64,000 bases of DNA, taken from NCBI GenBank assembly GCA_900759475.1, contig CAAEVK010000039.1:16212-80211 (forward strand), in the 5' to 3' direction. Numbering within the stretch: position 1 is the stretch's first letter; each line of letters starts with the position of its first letter. The notes beneath the pieces are model-generated. The model saw only the letters and a list, made by a program, of their open reading frames with translations. It did no database searches and had not been told where the DNA came from. Position numbers and translations under genes: made by a program. The DNA is from Clostridia bacterium (lineage in GTDB: Bacteria > Bacillota > Clostridia > TANB77 > CAG-508). Below are positions 56,804 to 64,000 of the stretch, in pieces.

Positions 56804-57499
56804 ATGAAAAAGAAAATTTTAATTGTAATACTTATTATTATAGTAATAGCACTAATAGGAGTAGGATATTTTGTATATACTGATTTAAAACAAGAAGAAA
56901 AATTAAAAATAGAATTGACAGAATTAAGTGAGTTATCAAATGCACAAGATATTGATATTAATGAGATAAATAATAGACTAGATAGAATTGTAACTAAAGG
57001 AGATTATGCAGCGGTAGAAAATGCTTTTAAAACCTATTTAAGAGAGAATTTTGATAATAGCATACAAATAGCTAATATGTTAAATGATGATAAAATAACA
57101 ACATTATTAACAGTAGAAAATTATCAAGAAGATGGAAAAGATTTTACAAATTCAAAAGAATACATTACAACTACTAGAGCCACATTAGAAGATTGTAAAA
57201 ATAAATATACAGAATTTTTAACAGAAGAAAAGGCAATGTCTTATATAAATGATAAAGGATTAGATAGTTATTATACTGATTTATACAAAGAAGAGTTTGT
57301 TGGTGATATGTCATCAGCCTTACAGGATACAACAGTACAAGATTCAATAGATGAAATAATAGAATTACTTAATACATCAGAAAAAGTTTTAAATTTATTA
57401 TCAGAAAACCAAAATAGTTGGGAAATAGATGGAGAAAATATAGTTTTTAATAATGAAAATTTATCAAATCAATATGATGAATTAATAAATTCTTTATAA
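56804..57499 (+). CDS. hypothetical membrane-anchored protein
   Basis: A 231-residue protein with one N-terminal helix (KKKILIVILIIIVIALIGVGYFV) and a long helical, Glu/Asp-rich extracytoplasmic part. I start at ATG 56804, behind GGGGGT; a TTG 15 bases earlier is in frame but overlaps that site. No family recognised. A terminator follows. Confidence 0.65.
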   Translation: MKKKILIVILIIIVIALIGVGYFVYTDLKQEEKLKIELTELSELSNAQDIDINEINNRLDRIVTKGDYAAVENAFKTYLRENFDNSIQIANMLNDDKITTLLTVENYQEDGKDFTNSKEYITTTRATLEDCKNKYTEFLTEEKAMSYINDKGLDSYYTDLYKEEFVGDMSSALQDTTVQDSIDEIIELLNTSEKVLNLLSENQNSWEIDGENIVFNNENLSNQYDELINSL

Positions 57500-57510
57500 T
57501 ATTTAATATT

Positions 57511-57538
57511 AGATCAGTTTTTAAACTGGTCTTTTTTT
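57511..57538 (+). terminator. rho-independent terminator
   Basis: AGATCAGTTT pairs with AAACTGGTCT (one G-T pair), followed by TTTTTTT. Confidence 0.85.
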
Positions 57539-57693
57539 ACTAAAAATAGAAAAATATTAAAATATTTGCTATAATTAAGGCAAAAAAGTGAAAAATGTTA
57601 ATAACAGTTGACAAAGTTCAAAGCCTAATTGGTGGTATGCAACTGAAATTTACAGTATAATTTGGTTAAGAAAATTTGAAAGGAGATAATAAA

Positions 57694-58455
57694 ATGACTT
57701 TTGGGGAGAGATTATTAGAGTATAGAAATCGAGAAGGTTTAAGTCAAGAAAAATTGGCTGAAAAAGTCGGAGTAACAAGACAAACAGTTTCAAAATGGGA
57801 AACTAATCAAAGTGTACCAGACTTTGATAAAATTATACCACTATGTGAAGCTTTAGAAATTTCAACTGAAGAACTAATAAAGGGAGAGAAAGAAGAAAAA
57901 AATGCAGAACTTGAAGAAATAAAACAGGAAAAAGAAAGACTAAAAAAAGAATATAAGCAAAAAAGAAATAAGAAAAAAGCGATTGTATTAAGTGTTAGTA
58001 TTTTCTTATATTGTATAGCAACATTTGCTTTACCTTATATGATTGAAGTATTAAGATATGAAGATGCTCACGCAGTTATGATTTGGGCAACTTTGTGTAC
58101 TATTGCAACCGTTATTATAGTATATTTTTTTGTAGCTTATCCAAATATTTATAAAGAAGATAAAGATAAAAAAGGTATAAAAGAAGATATTGAAGAAATA
58201 AATGATACAATAGAAGAAATTGAAAAGATAGATGATGGTCGCATAAAGATAGAGGCAGTTGGAGCAGAGAGTAAAACAGAGGCTTTGGCAATACAAATTG
58301 TCGCAACACTATTTTTAATTATATATCTTTTAGTAAGCTTTTCTACTGGAGCTTGGCATATTACTTGGATATTATGGATTGTATTTATATTTGTTGAGCT
58401 AATTATAAAATTAATTTTTAGTATGAAAGGAAAAGATGAAAAAAATGAAAAATAA
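57694..58455 (+). CDS. XRE-family membrane regulator
   Basis: A 253-residue protein: an N-terminal helix-turn-helix (LLEYRNREGLSQEKLAEKVGVTRQTVSKWE, residues ~6-35), a Lys/Glu-rich coiled-coil-like linker (~65-95) and about four membrane helices. This fusion suggests a membrane-tethered regulator sensing the envelope. I start at ATG 57694, after AGGAG; the longer reading would cover that site. Its end overlaps the DUF4097 gene by 20 bases, so they are co-translated. Confidence 0.85.
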   Translation: MTFGERLLEYRNREGLSQEKLAEKVGVTRQTVSKWETNQSVPDFDKIIPLCEALEISTEELIKGEKEEKNAELEEIKQEKERLKKEYKQKRNKKKAIVLSVSIFLYCIATFALPYMIEVLRYEDAHAVMIWATLCTIATVIIVYFFVAYPNIYKEDKDKKGIKEDIEEINDTIEEIEKIDDGRIKIEAVGAESKTEALAIQIVATLFLIIYLLVSFSTGAWHITWILWIVFIFVELIIKLIFSMKGKDEKNEK

Positions 58456-59449
58456 GGTAGTTAAAATTGTACTTATCATAATCCTAGCAATATTAGTTAT
58501 TGCATTAGTTAATATTATGATTTATGCAATTATAAATAGAAATAATGATTATAGTGTAAAATTTTCTTTAATTGCTTTTGGTAATAATACAGAAAAAATA
58601 TTTGAAAAAGAATATGAACCAGAAGATTTAGATAAAATCGCTGTAGATGTTTCATCATCAAGTGTTTTTATTGAAAAAGCAGATGTAGATAAAATAAAAA
58701 TCACAGCCTATGGAGAGAAAGATGAAAAGATAAATGATACAATTAATAATAATGAACTTTCAATTAGAAAAAGTAAAACAAAAATATTTATATTTGCAAT
58801 GCTTTATTGGTGTGATGAAAAAATAATAATACAAGTTCCAAATGATTGTGATGAAAAGTTTGATATACATACATCAAGTGGAGATATATTAGCACCTAAT
58901 TTAGAAAACAATATTATTAATTTAGAATCATCATCTGGAAAAATAGAATGTGGAAATATAAATAGTGGAAGTTTCAAAAGTTCTTCAGGAGATATTACTG
59001 TTGAAAATGGAAATGAAATTACATTGCAAACGAGTTCTGGAAGTATAAAAGCTGGAAATTATAATAAATTATCAGCAGAAACATCATCAGGAGATGTAGA
59101 AGTAGGTAATATTGGAGAAGGAACAATAAAAACTTCATCTGGTAAAATTCTAGTAAATGAAGCAAAAAGATTGCAAGCAGAGGCATCATCAGGAAATATA
59201 GATATTAGTAAAATAAATGAATATTGTAATTTAAAAACAAGTTCAGGAAGTATAGATATTGAAACTTTAAATATTATAGAAAATTCTGTTATTAGTGCAA
59301 ATTCTGGTAATGTTGATATAAATAGCAAAAATGATATATATATTGAAACGGAAACTGGTTCAGGAGATGCAGATGTAAAAAATAATAATAGAATGGCAGA
59401 AATAGTATTAAAAATAACAACAACATCAGGAAGTATTAAAGTTGATTAA
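58436..59449 (+). CDS. DUF4097 beta-helix repeat protein
   Basis: A 337-residue protein: an N-terminal membrane helix (~6-29), then from residue ~60 a long right-handed repeat in which short SSGDI/SGSI/SSGKI turns recur roughly every 20 residues up to the end. This is the DUF4097 pattern, shared with LiaX-like envelope-stress proteins. GAAAGGA lies upstream inside the previous gene. Together with the regulator it probably forms an envelope-stress module. Confidence 0.85.
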   Translation: MKKMKNKVVKIVLIIILAILVIALVNIMIYAIINRNNDYSVKFSLIAFGNNTEKIFEKEYEPEDLDKIAVDVSSSSVFIEKADVDKIKITAYGEKDEKINDTINNNELSIRKSKTKIFIFAMLYWCDEKIIIQVPNDCDEKFDIHTSSGDILAPNLENNIINLESSSGKIECGNINSGSFKSSSGDITVENGNEITLQTSSGSIKAGNYNKLSAETSSGDVEVGNIGEGTIKTSSGKILVNEAKRLQAEASSGNIDISKINEYCNLKTSSGSIDIETLNIIENSVISANSGNVDINSKNDIYIETETGSGDADVKNNNRMAEIVLKITTTSGSIKVD

Positions 59450-59533
59450 TTTAAAATGAATTATAGATTATTTTTCTCTTAAATGATATACTGTATTAAG
59501 AAAGAGAAAATATTTTCTAAAAAGGGGGATGTT

Positions 59534-59764
59534 ATGAAAATAAATAAATGGAAAGTATTTCAAACTATTCAATTACTATTATTTATAGGAGTTAGTATGT
59601 TTCTTTTTGCAAGAAGTATTGATGGAAGTGAAGCAGTAAATACTTGGAATGTAAAATTAATTAGTTTTGCTGTATGGCTAGGATTTTATCTTTTCATATT
59701 AGCATTAGAATACGGAATAAGATTTATAACAGTAATAAAGAAAAATAATAAGTGGGGTATATAA
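59534..59764 (+). CDS. hypothetical two-helix membrane protein
   Basis: A 76-residue protein with two membrane helices (FQTIQLLLFIGVSMFLFA and LISFAVWLGFYLFILALEY). ATG 59534 follows AAAGGGGG. Its stop overlaps the next start (TAATG), implying coupling with the hydrolase. No family recognised. Confidence 0.65.
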   Translation: MKINKWKVFQTIQLLLFIGVSMFLFARSIDGSEAVNTWNVKLISFAVWLGFYLFILALEYGIRFITVIKKNNKWGI

Positions 59765-60384
59765 TGAAGATTTTAATTCACGGTTCAGGACATAAAGGAG
59801 ATAGTTGGAACAAAGTAATTTCATATATGAATGATAGAAAGAATGATATATTATGCCCAGATTTATCTGCAATTTTAGATGGAAAAGAAGCAAGTTATAA
59901 TAATTTATATTCTTCTTTCATAGAATATTGTAATAAATTTGAAGGACAAATAGAATTATGTGGTCTTTCACTAGGTGGTATATTAGCACTAAATTATGCT
60001 ATTGATTATCCAAATAAAGTGAAAAAATTAGTTTTAATTGGAACACCACATAAAGTACCAAAAGTAATGTTTAGTATTCAAAATATGATATTTAAATTTT
60101 TGCCTAAAAGTCTTTTTGAAACAATGGCTTTTAATAAAAAAGATACTTTTATTTTAGGTAGCACTATGAAAAATTTAGATTTTAGTAACAGACTACAAAA
60201 TGTTAAATGTCCAACTCTAGTTATTTGTGGAGAAAAAGATAGTACAAATATTAAGTCATCACAATATTTAGTTGAAAATATAAAAAATGCTAAATTACAA
60301 ATTATGAAAAATACAGGACATATTGTAAATGAAGAAAGTCCAGAAGAATTATCAAAAGTATTAATAGATTTTTGGAATGACTAA
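59764..60384 (+). CDS. alpha/beta hydrolase
   Basis: A 206-residue alpha/beta-fold hydrolase. The oxyanion HGSG is at the N-terminus, the nucleophile Ser in LCGLSLGGILALNYA near residue 73, an Asp in CGEKDSTN and the His in KNTGHIVNEE. Substrate unknown. I start at ATG 59764, overlapping the previous stop, rather than the in-frame GTG 12 bases earlier. Confidence 0.85.
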   Translation: MKILIHGSGHKGDSWNKVISYMNDRKNDILCPDLSAILDGKEASYNNLYSSFIEYCNKFEGQIELCGLSLGGILALNYAIDYPNKVKKLVLIGTPHKVPKVMFSIQNMIFKFLPKSLFETMAFNKKDTFILGSTMKNLDFSNRLQNVKCPTLVICGEKDSTNIKSSQYLVENIKNAKLQIMKNTGHIVNEESPEELSKVLIDFWND

Positions 60385-60506
60385 TAATAGCAGTTATCAA
60401 GCTGGTCTATTTTAATACATTGATATAATTAGTCAAATAGCTTGTTTTTATTTTAAAAATATGCAATAATATTGCCTGTGAGAATAAAAAGAGGAAGGAG
60501 AAAGTG

Positions 60507-61265
60507 ATGATTACAGTAGAGCATATTACAAAGAAGTTTGTTAGAAACAAAAACAAAAAAGAAAAAGAAGAATTTTATGCAGACAATGACATCACCTTTG
60601 AGGCAAATGACGGAGAAATAATTGGAATATTAGGTCCAAATGGAGCAGGAAAAACAACGCTATTACGAATGATAGCAGGAATATTAGAACCAACACAAGG
60701 AAAAATAAGTTTTGATGGAATGAATTATAAAGACAATGAAATTGAAATTAAACAAAATATTGCTTATTTATCAGGAAATACAAAAATTTATGATACATTA
60801 TCAACTTATGAATTATTAAAAATGTGTTGTGATATATATGGAGTAGATAAGGAAAATAGCGAAAAGAGAATAAAAGAAATTACAAAAGTATTAGGAATGG
60901 AACAATTTTTATATAACAAAATTGCAAATTTATCAACAGGTCAAACTCAAAAAGTAAATTTAGCAAGATGTTTAGTACATAACCCTAAATACTATATTTT
61001 AGATGAGGCTACAACAGGATTAGATATTATATCAAGTCAAATAATATTAAACTTTATTAAAGAAGAACGAAATAAAGGAAAAACAATACTTTATTCAACA
61101 CATTATATGGAAGAAGCAGAAAATATATGTAATAAAGTTATTATGATAAATAAAGGAAAGATAATAAAAACTGGAACACCAGAAGAAATCAAAAAAGATA
61201 CAAATACTACAAATTTAAGAGATGCTTTTTTTACATTGATTGGAGGTATTTCAGTTGAAGAATAA
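60507..61265 (+). CDS. ABC transporter ATPase, NatA-like
   Basis: A 252-residue ATPase: Walker A LGPNGAGKTT near residue 46, Q-loop in NIAYLSGNTK, signature NLSTGQTQKVNLARCL, Walker B YYILDEATTGLD and STHYMEEAE with the H-loop His. The shape fits export ATPases of the NatA/drug type. ATG 60507 is 6 bases after AAGGAG; GTG 60504 is also possible. It overlaps the permease gene. Confidence 0.92.
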   Translation: MITVEHITKKFVRNKNKKEKEEFYADNDITFEANDGEIIGILGPNGAGKTTLLRMIAGILEPTQGKISFDGMNYKDNEIEIKQNIAYLSGNTKIYDTLSTYELLKMCCDIYGVDKENSEKRIKEITKVLGMEQFLYNKIANLSTGQTQKVNLARCLVHNPKYYILDEATTGLDIISSQIILNFIKEERNKGKTILYSTHYMEEAENICNKVIMINKGKIIKTGTPEEIKKDTNTTNLRDAFFTLIGGISVEE

Positions 61266-62403
61266 TTTATGGAATATATTAAAAAAGGAACTTAGAGAAT
61301 TATTTAGAGATAAAAAATCTTTAGCGATGATGCTTGTAATACCAATATTTATACCTCTTTTAGTTATTGGAATGTCAGCTTTGTTTGAATCACAAATTAG
61401 TAAAGATGTAAGTGAATATAATAAAATAGGATTTGCTTATAAAATGTCAGAAGCAGAAAAAAGCATTGCTGAAGAAATGAATATTGAAATTATAAATGGA
61501 AATGAAGAAGAATTAAAAGAAAAATATGATAATGGAGAGATCAACCTTTATATAACAAAACAAGATAATAAATATATTATAAATACAGATGGTTCTGATA
61601 ATAGTACATTTGCAAGTAGTTTAATGGAAACATATTTTAATACATATAAACAATACTTACAACAAAATTATTTACAAGAAAATAATATAAGTCCAGACGA
61701 AGTATTAAATATAATAACAGTTGAAGAAAATGTTATAGAGCAAGATAATTACTTTGCAAATTATATAAAAAACTATGCTTTTCTTTTCATAATGATGGCG
61801 ATAACTGTTTCAGCAACATATCCAGCAACAGACACAACAGCAGGTGAAAGGGAAAGAGGAACATTAGAAACATTACTTACATTTCCAATAAAAAGCAAAG
61901 ATATAATTGTAGGAAAGTTTTTAGGAGTTACAGTATCATCAATAATTACAGGAATAATAAGTTTAGCTTTAGCAATAATATCATTAATGCTTACAAAGAA
62001 TATGTTTAGCATTTATGAAGGAATGGATATAATGTATTCGCCAATTACAATACTATTTGCAGTGATTGTAATAATAGCATACTCATTCTTCATAAGTGGT
62101 TTGTGTATTGCGATTGCAAGTACCTCTAAAACATTTAAAGAAGCTCAAAGTGCATTAACACCACTAACATTTATATCATTCTTTCCTGGTATGATAGCAT
62201 TTATGATGGGAATAACAACAACACCAATACTTTCAATAGTACCATTTTTAAACTTTACATTGATATTTACAGATATAAATAATGGAACGATTAATTTATT
62301 AAATATCGGTTTGATGGCAATATCAACGATTATTTATATAAGTTTAGTATTTGCACATATTATTAAGCAATATAAATCAGAAAAAGTCTTATTCGCAAAA
62401 TAG
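61255..62403 (+). CDS. ABC transporter permease, NatB-like
   Basis: A 382-residue ABC-2 type permease. LKNNLWNILKKELRELFRDKKSLAMMLVIPIF opens the protein, as in NatB. A long extracytoplasmic loop (~60-175) precedes five helices, with AGERERGTLETLLTFPIKSKDI as the coupling segment. I start at TTG 61255, 9 bases after GGAGGT, overlapping the ATPase stop. Relatives export sodium, antibiotics or peptides; the substrate is not determinable. Confidence 0.88.
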   Translation: MKNNLWNILKKELRELFRDKKSLAMMLVIPIFIPLLVIGMSALFESQISKDVSEYNKIGFAYKMSEAEKSIAEEMNIEIINGNEEELKEKYDNGEINLYITKQDNKYIINTDGSDNSTFASSLMETYFNTYKQYLQQNYLQENNISPDEVLNIITVEENVIEQDNYFANYIKNYAFLFIMMAITVSATYPATDTTAGERERGTLETLLTFPIKSKDIIVGKFLGVTVSSIITGIISLALAIISLMLTKNMFSIYEGMDIMYSPITILFAVIVIIAYSFFISGLCIAIASTSKTFKEAQSALTPLTFISFFPGMIAFMMGITTTPILSIVPFLNFTLIFTDINNGTINLLNIGLMAISTIIYISLVFAHIIKQYKSEKVLFAK

Positions 62404-62417
62404 AAAGGAATTTTAAA

Positions 62418-62702
62418 ATGGATATAATAATAGAAATAATATTTATAATATTGACACTTGCTTTTAGTAGCATATATACAAAAAAAGATTCTAAAGGTTC
62501 AAGAAAAGTATTTGCTATTGCATTTATATTAATATTAGCATTGTGCTTTATATTCTCAATAGTTCAAATATTAACAATATTAAATTTATTTGAATTTACA
62601 AGAAACTATACACCTTTAGAAATAACAACAACTTTATCAGTAATGTACTGGATTGCATTTGCATTTAGAAATTCTAAATTCTGGGATAAAGTTACAGGAT
62701 AA
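62418..62702 (+). CDS. hypothetical three-helix membrane protein
   Basis: A 94-residue protein with three hydrophobic segments (IIIEIIFIILTLAFSSIY, VFAIAFILILALCFIFSIV, ITTTLSVMYWIAFAF). GAAAGGA precedes ATG 62418. It lies 14 bases after the permease and is probably in the same operon. No family recognised. Confidence 0.65.
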   Translation: MDIIIEIIFIILTLAFSSIYTKKDSKGSRKVFAIAFILILALCFIFSIVQILTILNLFEFTRNYTPLEITTTLSVMYWIAFAFRNSKFWDKVTG

Positions 62703-62820
62703 AATTTATAAAATATTCTATATTTAGCAATAAGTATAGAATATTTTTTTGCTAATTAATGAGAATAATTATCAAATATGCTATAATAATACAGAATAAA
62801 TAAAAATGAGGTGCGAAGAT

Positions 62821-63483
62821 ATGAAAAAAATATTAATAGTAGAAGATGATACAAGTATAAGTGAAGAATTAAAAAATTTGTTAGATAATGCAGGATATAA
62901 TGGAGTAATTTTAAAAGACTTTGAAAACTCTTATGAAGAAATAAAAAGAGAAAATCCAGATTTAATATTACTTGATATAAATATACCAAAATTGAATGGA
63001 GAAATGCTATTACAAAAAATAAGAAAAGAAAGTAATGTACCAATTATAATGGTTACTAGCAAAAATACGGAAACAGATGAAGTACTATCATTAAGTTATG
63101 GTGCAAATGATTATATAACAAAGCCATATAATCCAACAATTTTATTGTTAAGAATAAATAATTTGTTCAAAAGAATAGAAAACAAAAACGACATATTAAC
63201 TTATAATGATTTAACTGTTGATCCGAAAAAAGGAATTATTAAAAGTGATAAAGAAGAACTAATTTTAACAAAAAATGAAATGATTATATTTACATTTTTG
63301 TTAGCAAATAGAGGAAATATTGTAACAAGAGATGATTTAATGACTGATTTATGGAATAACGATTCATATATTAATGACAATGCTTTAAATGTAAATATAA
63401 GCAGATTAAGAACAAAATTAACTGACTTTGGTTATGAGGATGCAATAGAAACAAGAAAAGGTCAAGGATATATCTTAAAATAA
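62821..63483 (+). CDS. OmpR/PhoB-type response regulator
   Basis: A 220-residue regulator. The receiver domain has the acidic pair EDD near residue 8, the phospho-acceptor Asp in LILLDINIPKLNG (residue ~51) and the Lys in YITKPYNP. The winged-helix output carries LTKNEMIIFTFLLANRG and the end RTKLTDFGYEDAIETRKGQGYIL. I start at ATG 62821, with GAGGTG upstream. It belongs with the kinase downstream and probably controls the ABC cluster, as in Bce-type modules. Confidence 0.93.
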   Translation: MKKILIVEDDTSISEELKNLLDNAGYNGVILKDFENSYEEIKRENPDLILLDINIPKLNGEMLLQKIRKESNVPIIMVTSKNTETDEVLSLSYGANDYITKPYNPTILLLRINNLFKRIENKNDILTYNDLTVDPKKGIIKSDKEELILTKNEMIIFTFLLANRGNIVTRDDLMTDLWNNDSYINDNALNVNISRLRTKLTDFGYEDAIETRKGQGYILK

Positions 63484-63502
63484 ATTTTGAAAGGAACGGA
63501 AA

Positions 63503-63976
63503 ATGAAATTTAGTAAGTATTTAAAAAATAATTATTTAATAATATTACTATTTATTGTAATCATTGCAATTATAGATTTAATGCTAATAAGTTTTAAGAC
63601 AAATAATCAGGCAATAGTTGGAGTAACAGTTACAGCAGTTTTAGGATTTATCTTATATCTAATTTATGATTTTTATAGAAGAAAAAAGTTTTATGATAAA
63701 TTCATAAATGATTTAGACTTATTAGATAAAAAATATTTAATTACAGAAATGATAGAAAAGCCAAATTTCTATGAAGGCGAAATTCTATATGATGCTTTAT
63801 ACGAAATAGATAAATCTATGGCAGAAAAAATAAAAGAATACAGTTTAAATATAGAAGATTTTAAGGAATATATAGAAATGTGGATACATGAAGCAAAACT
63901 TCCACTTTGGATTGTCAACCCTTTTTTAGACAATTTTTATAAGGACACTTTTTTATATTCAATTGGTGTTAAATAA
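63503..63976 (+). pseudogene. sensor histidine kinase cut off after the H-box
   Basis: A 157-residue reading frame with two membrane helices (~11-30 and 36-54, short loop, as in BceS-type sensors) and a linker. Then comes the H-box start EMWIHEAKLP with the phospho-accepting His near residue 130. Kinase homology ends there: the last 23 residues are unrelated and no ATPase domain follows before the stop at 63974-63976. The junction is near 63905. An insertion sequence end or a frameshift could explain it; the remaining 24 bases are too short to tell. Confidence 0.75.
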
Positions 63977-64000
63977 TTTAGAGAACTATGTATTCTAATA

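Noticed and set aside
1..64000. CRISPR array
   Set aside because: No regularly spaced direct repeats of the right length were seen.

Overview
The window reads as a chromosome segment of an AT-rich (below 30% GC by eye), endospore-forming Bacillota, most likely an uncultured gut-type clostridial lineage. Support comes from a PolC-type replicase, sporulation genes (spoIIM, cotJABC, spoVFB), Mini-RNase III, EndoQ-spoIIM-xerD synteny and strong TTGACA/TATAAT promoters. Most of the DNA is conserved housekeeping sequence. I see no CRISPR array, rRNA operon or prophage.

The outstanding feature is a recoding pattern. Ten times, in six genes, an in-frame CGG codon breaks the reading frame, and a +1 shift (skipping the C, or reading CGGN as one codon) restores the conserved protein with glycine at that place. 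The genes are polC, der, a GT51 transglycosylase (three sites), an asparagine synthase (three sites), a lipoprotein and a PdaC-like membrane protein. I scanned both strands by eye and found no CGG used in frame as an ordinary arginine codon in any recognised gene. CGT, CGC, CGA, AGA and AGG are used normally, and dozens of out-of-frame CGG trinucleotides disturb nothing. polC and der are essential in well-studied relatives, so these are unlikely to be plain pseudogenes. I infer that CGG is unassigned, or is read as a CGGN quadruplet (Gly), in this organism. Other frame breaks (comEB and an ABC exporter) lie mainly at A-runs and are a different class.

Layout. 1-7.8 kb: polC 3' part, DUF1294, DUF1653, tRNA-Leu, AlkD, CmpB-like protein, metG, HD-GYP-like protein. 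8-13 kb: EndoQ, SpoIIM, XerD, a DnaB-like ATPase, DUF1540. 13.2-15 kb: PHP phosphoesterase, DUF6512 and a decayed partial copy of the PHP gene. 15-19 kb, mostly minus strand: cotJABC spore coat operon, tmcAL, rnhA (plus strand) and the transglycosylase. 19.6-29.9 kb: ruvB, DUF2142, queH, YfhO, polA, lytic transglycosylase, galE. 29.9-31.8 kb: the asparagine synthase, whose glutaminase catalytic Cys is missing.

32-43 kb: HD hydrolase with a divergent secD/secF pair, rhodanese, ylqF, mrnC, rpmF, comEB, der, plsY, gpsA, dtd. This is a ribosome biogenesis and phospholipid block. 43-51.5 kb: lipoprotein, rnpB, PdaC-like protein, RluA synthase, second tRNA-Leu, pta and two tandem ackA genes, DUF308, spoVFB. 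51.5-55 kb: an SOS-type promoter with a YneA-like LysM protein, a Xer-type recombinase and a frame-broken ABC exporter. 55-64 kb: small accessory genes, then an envelope-stress-like cluster (XRE membrane regulator, DUF4097 protein, hydrolase, NatAB-like ABC exporter, response regulator). It ends in a histidine kinase cut off just after its H-box, perhaps by an insertion sequence.
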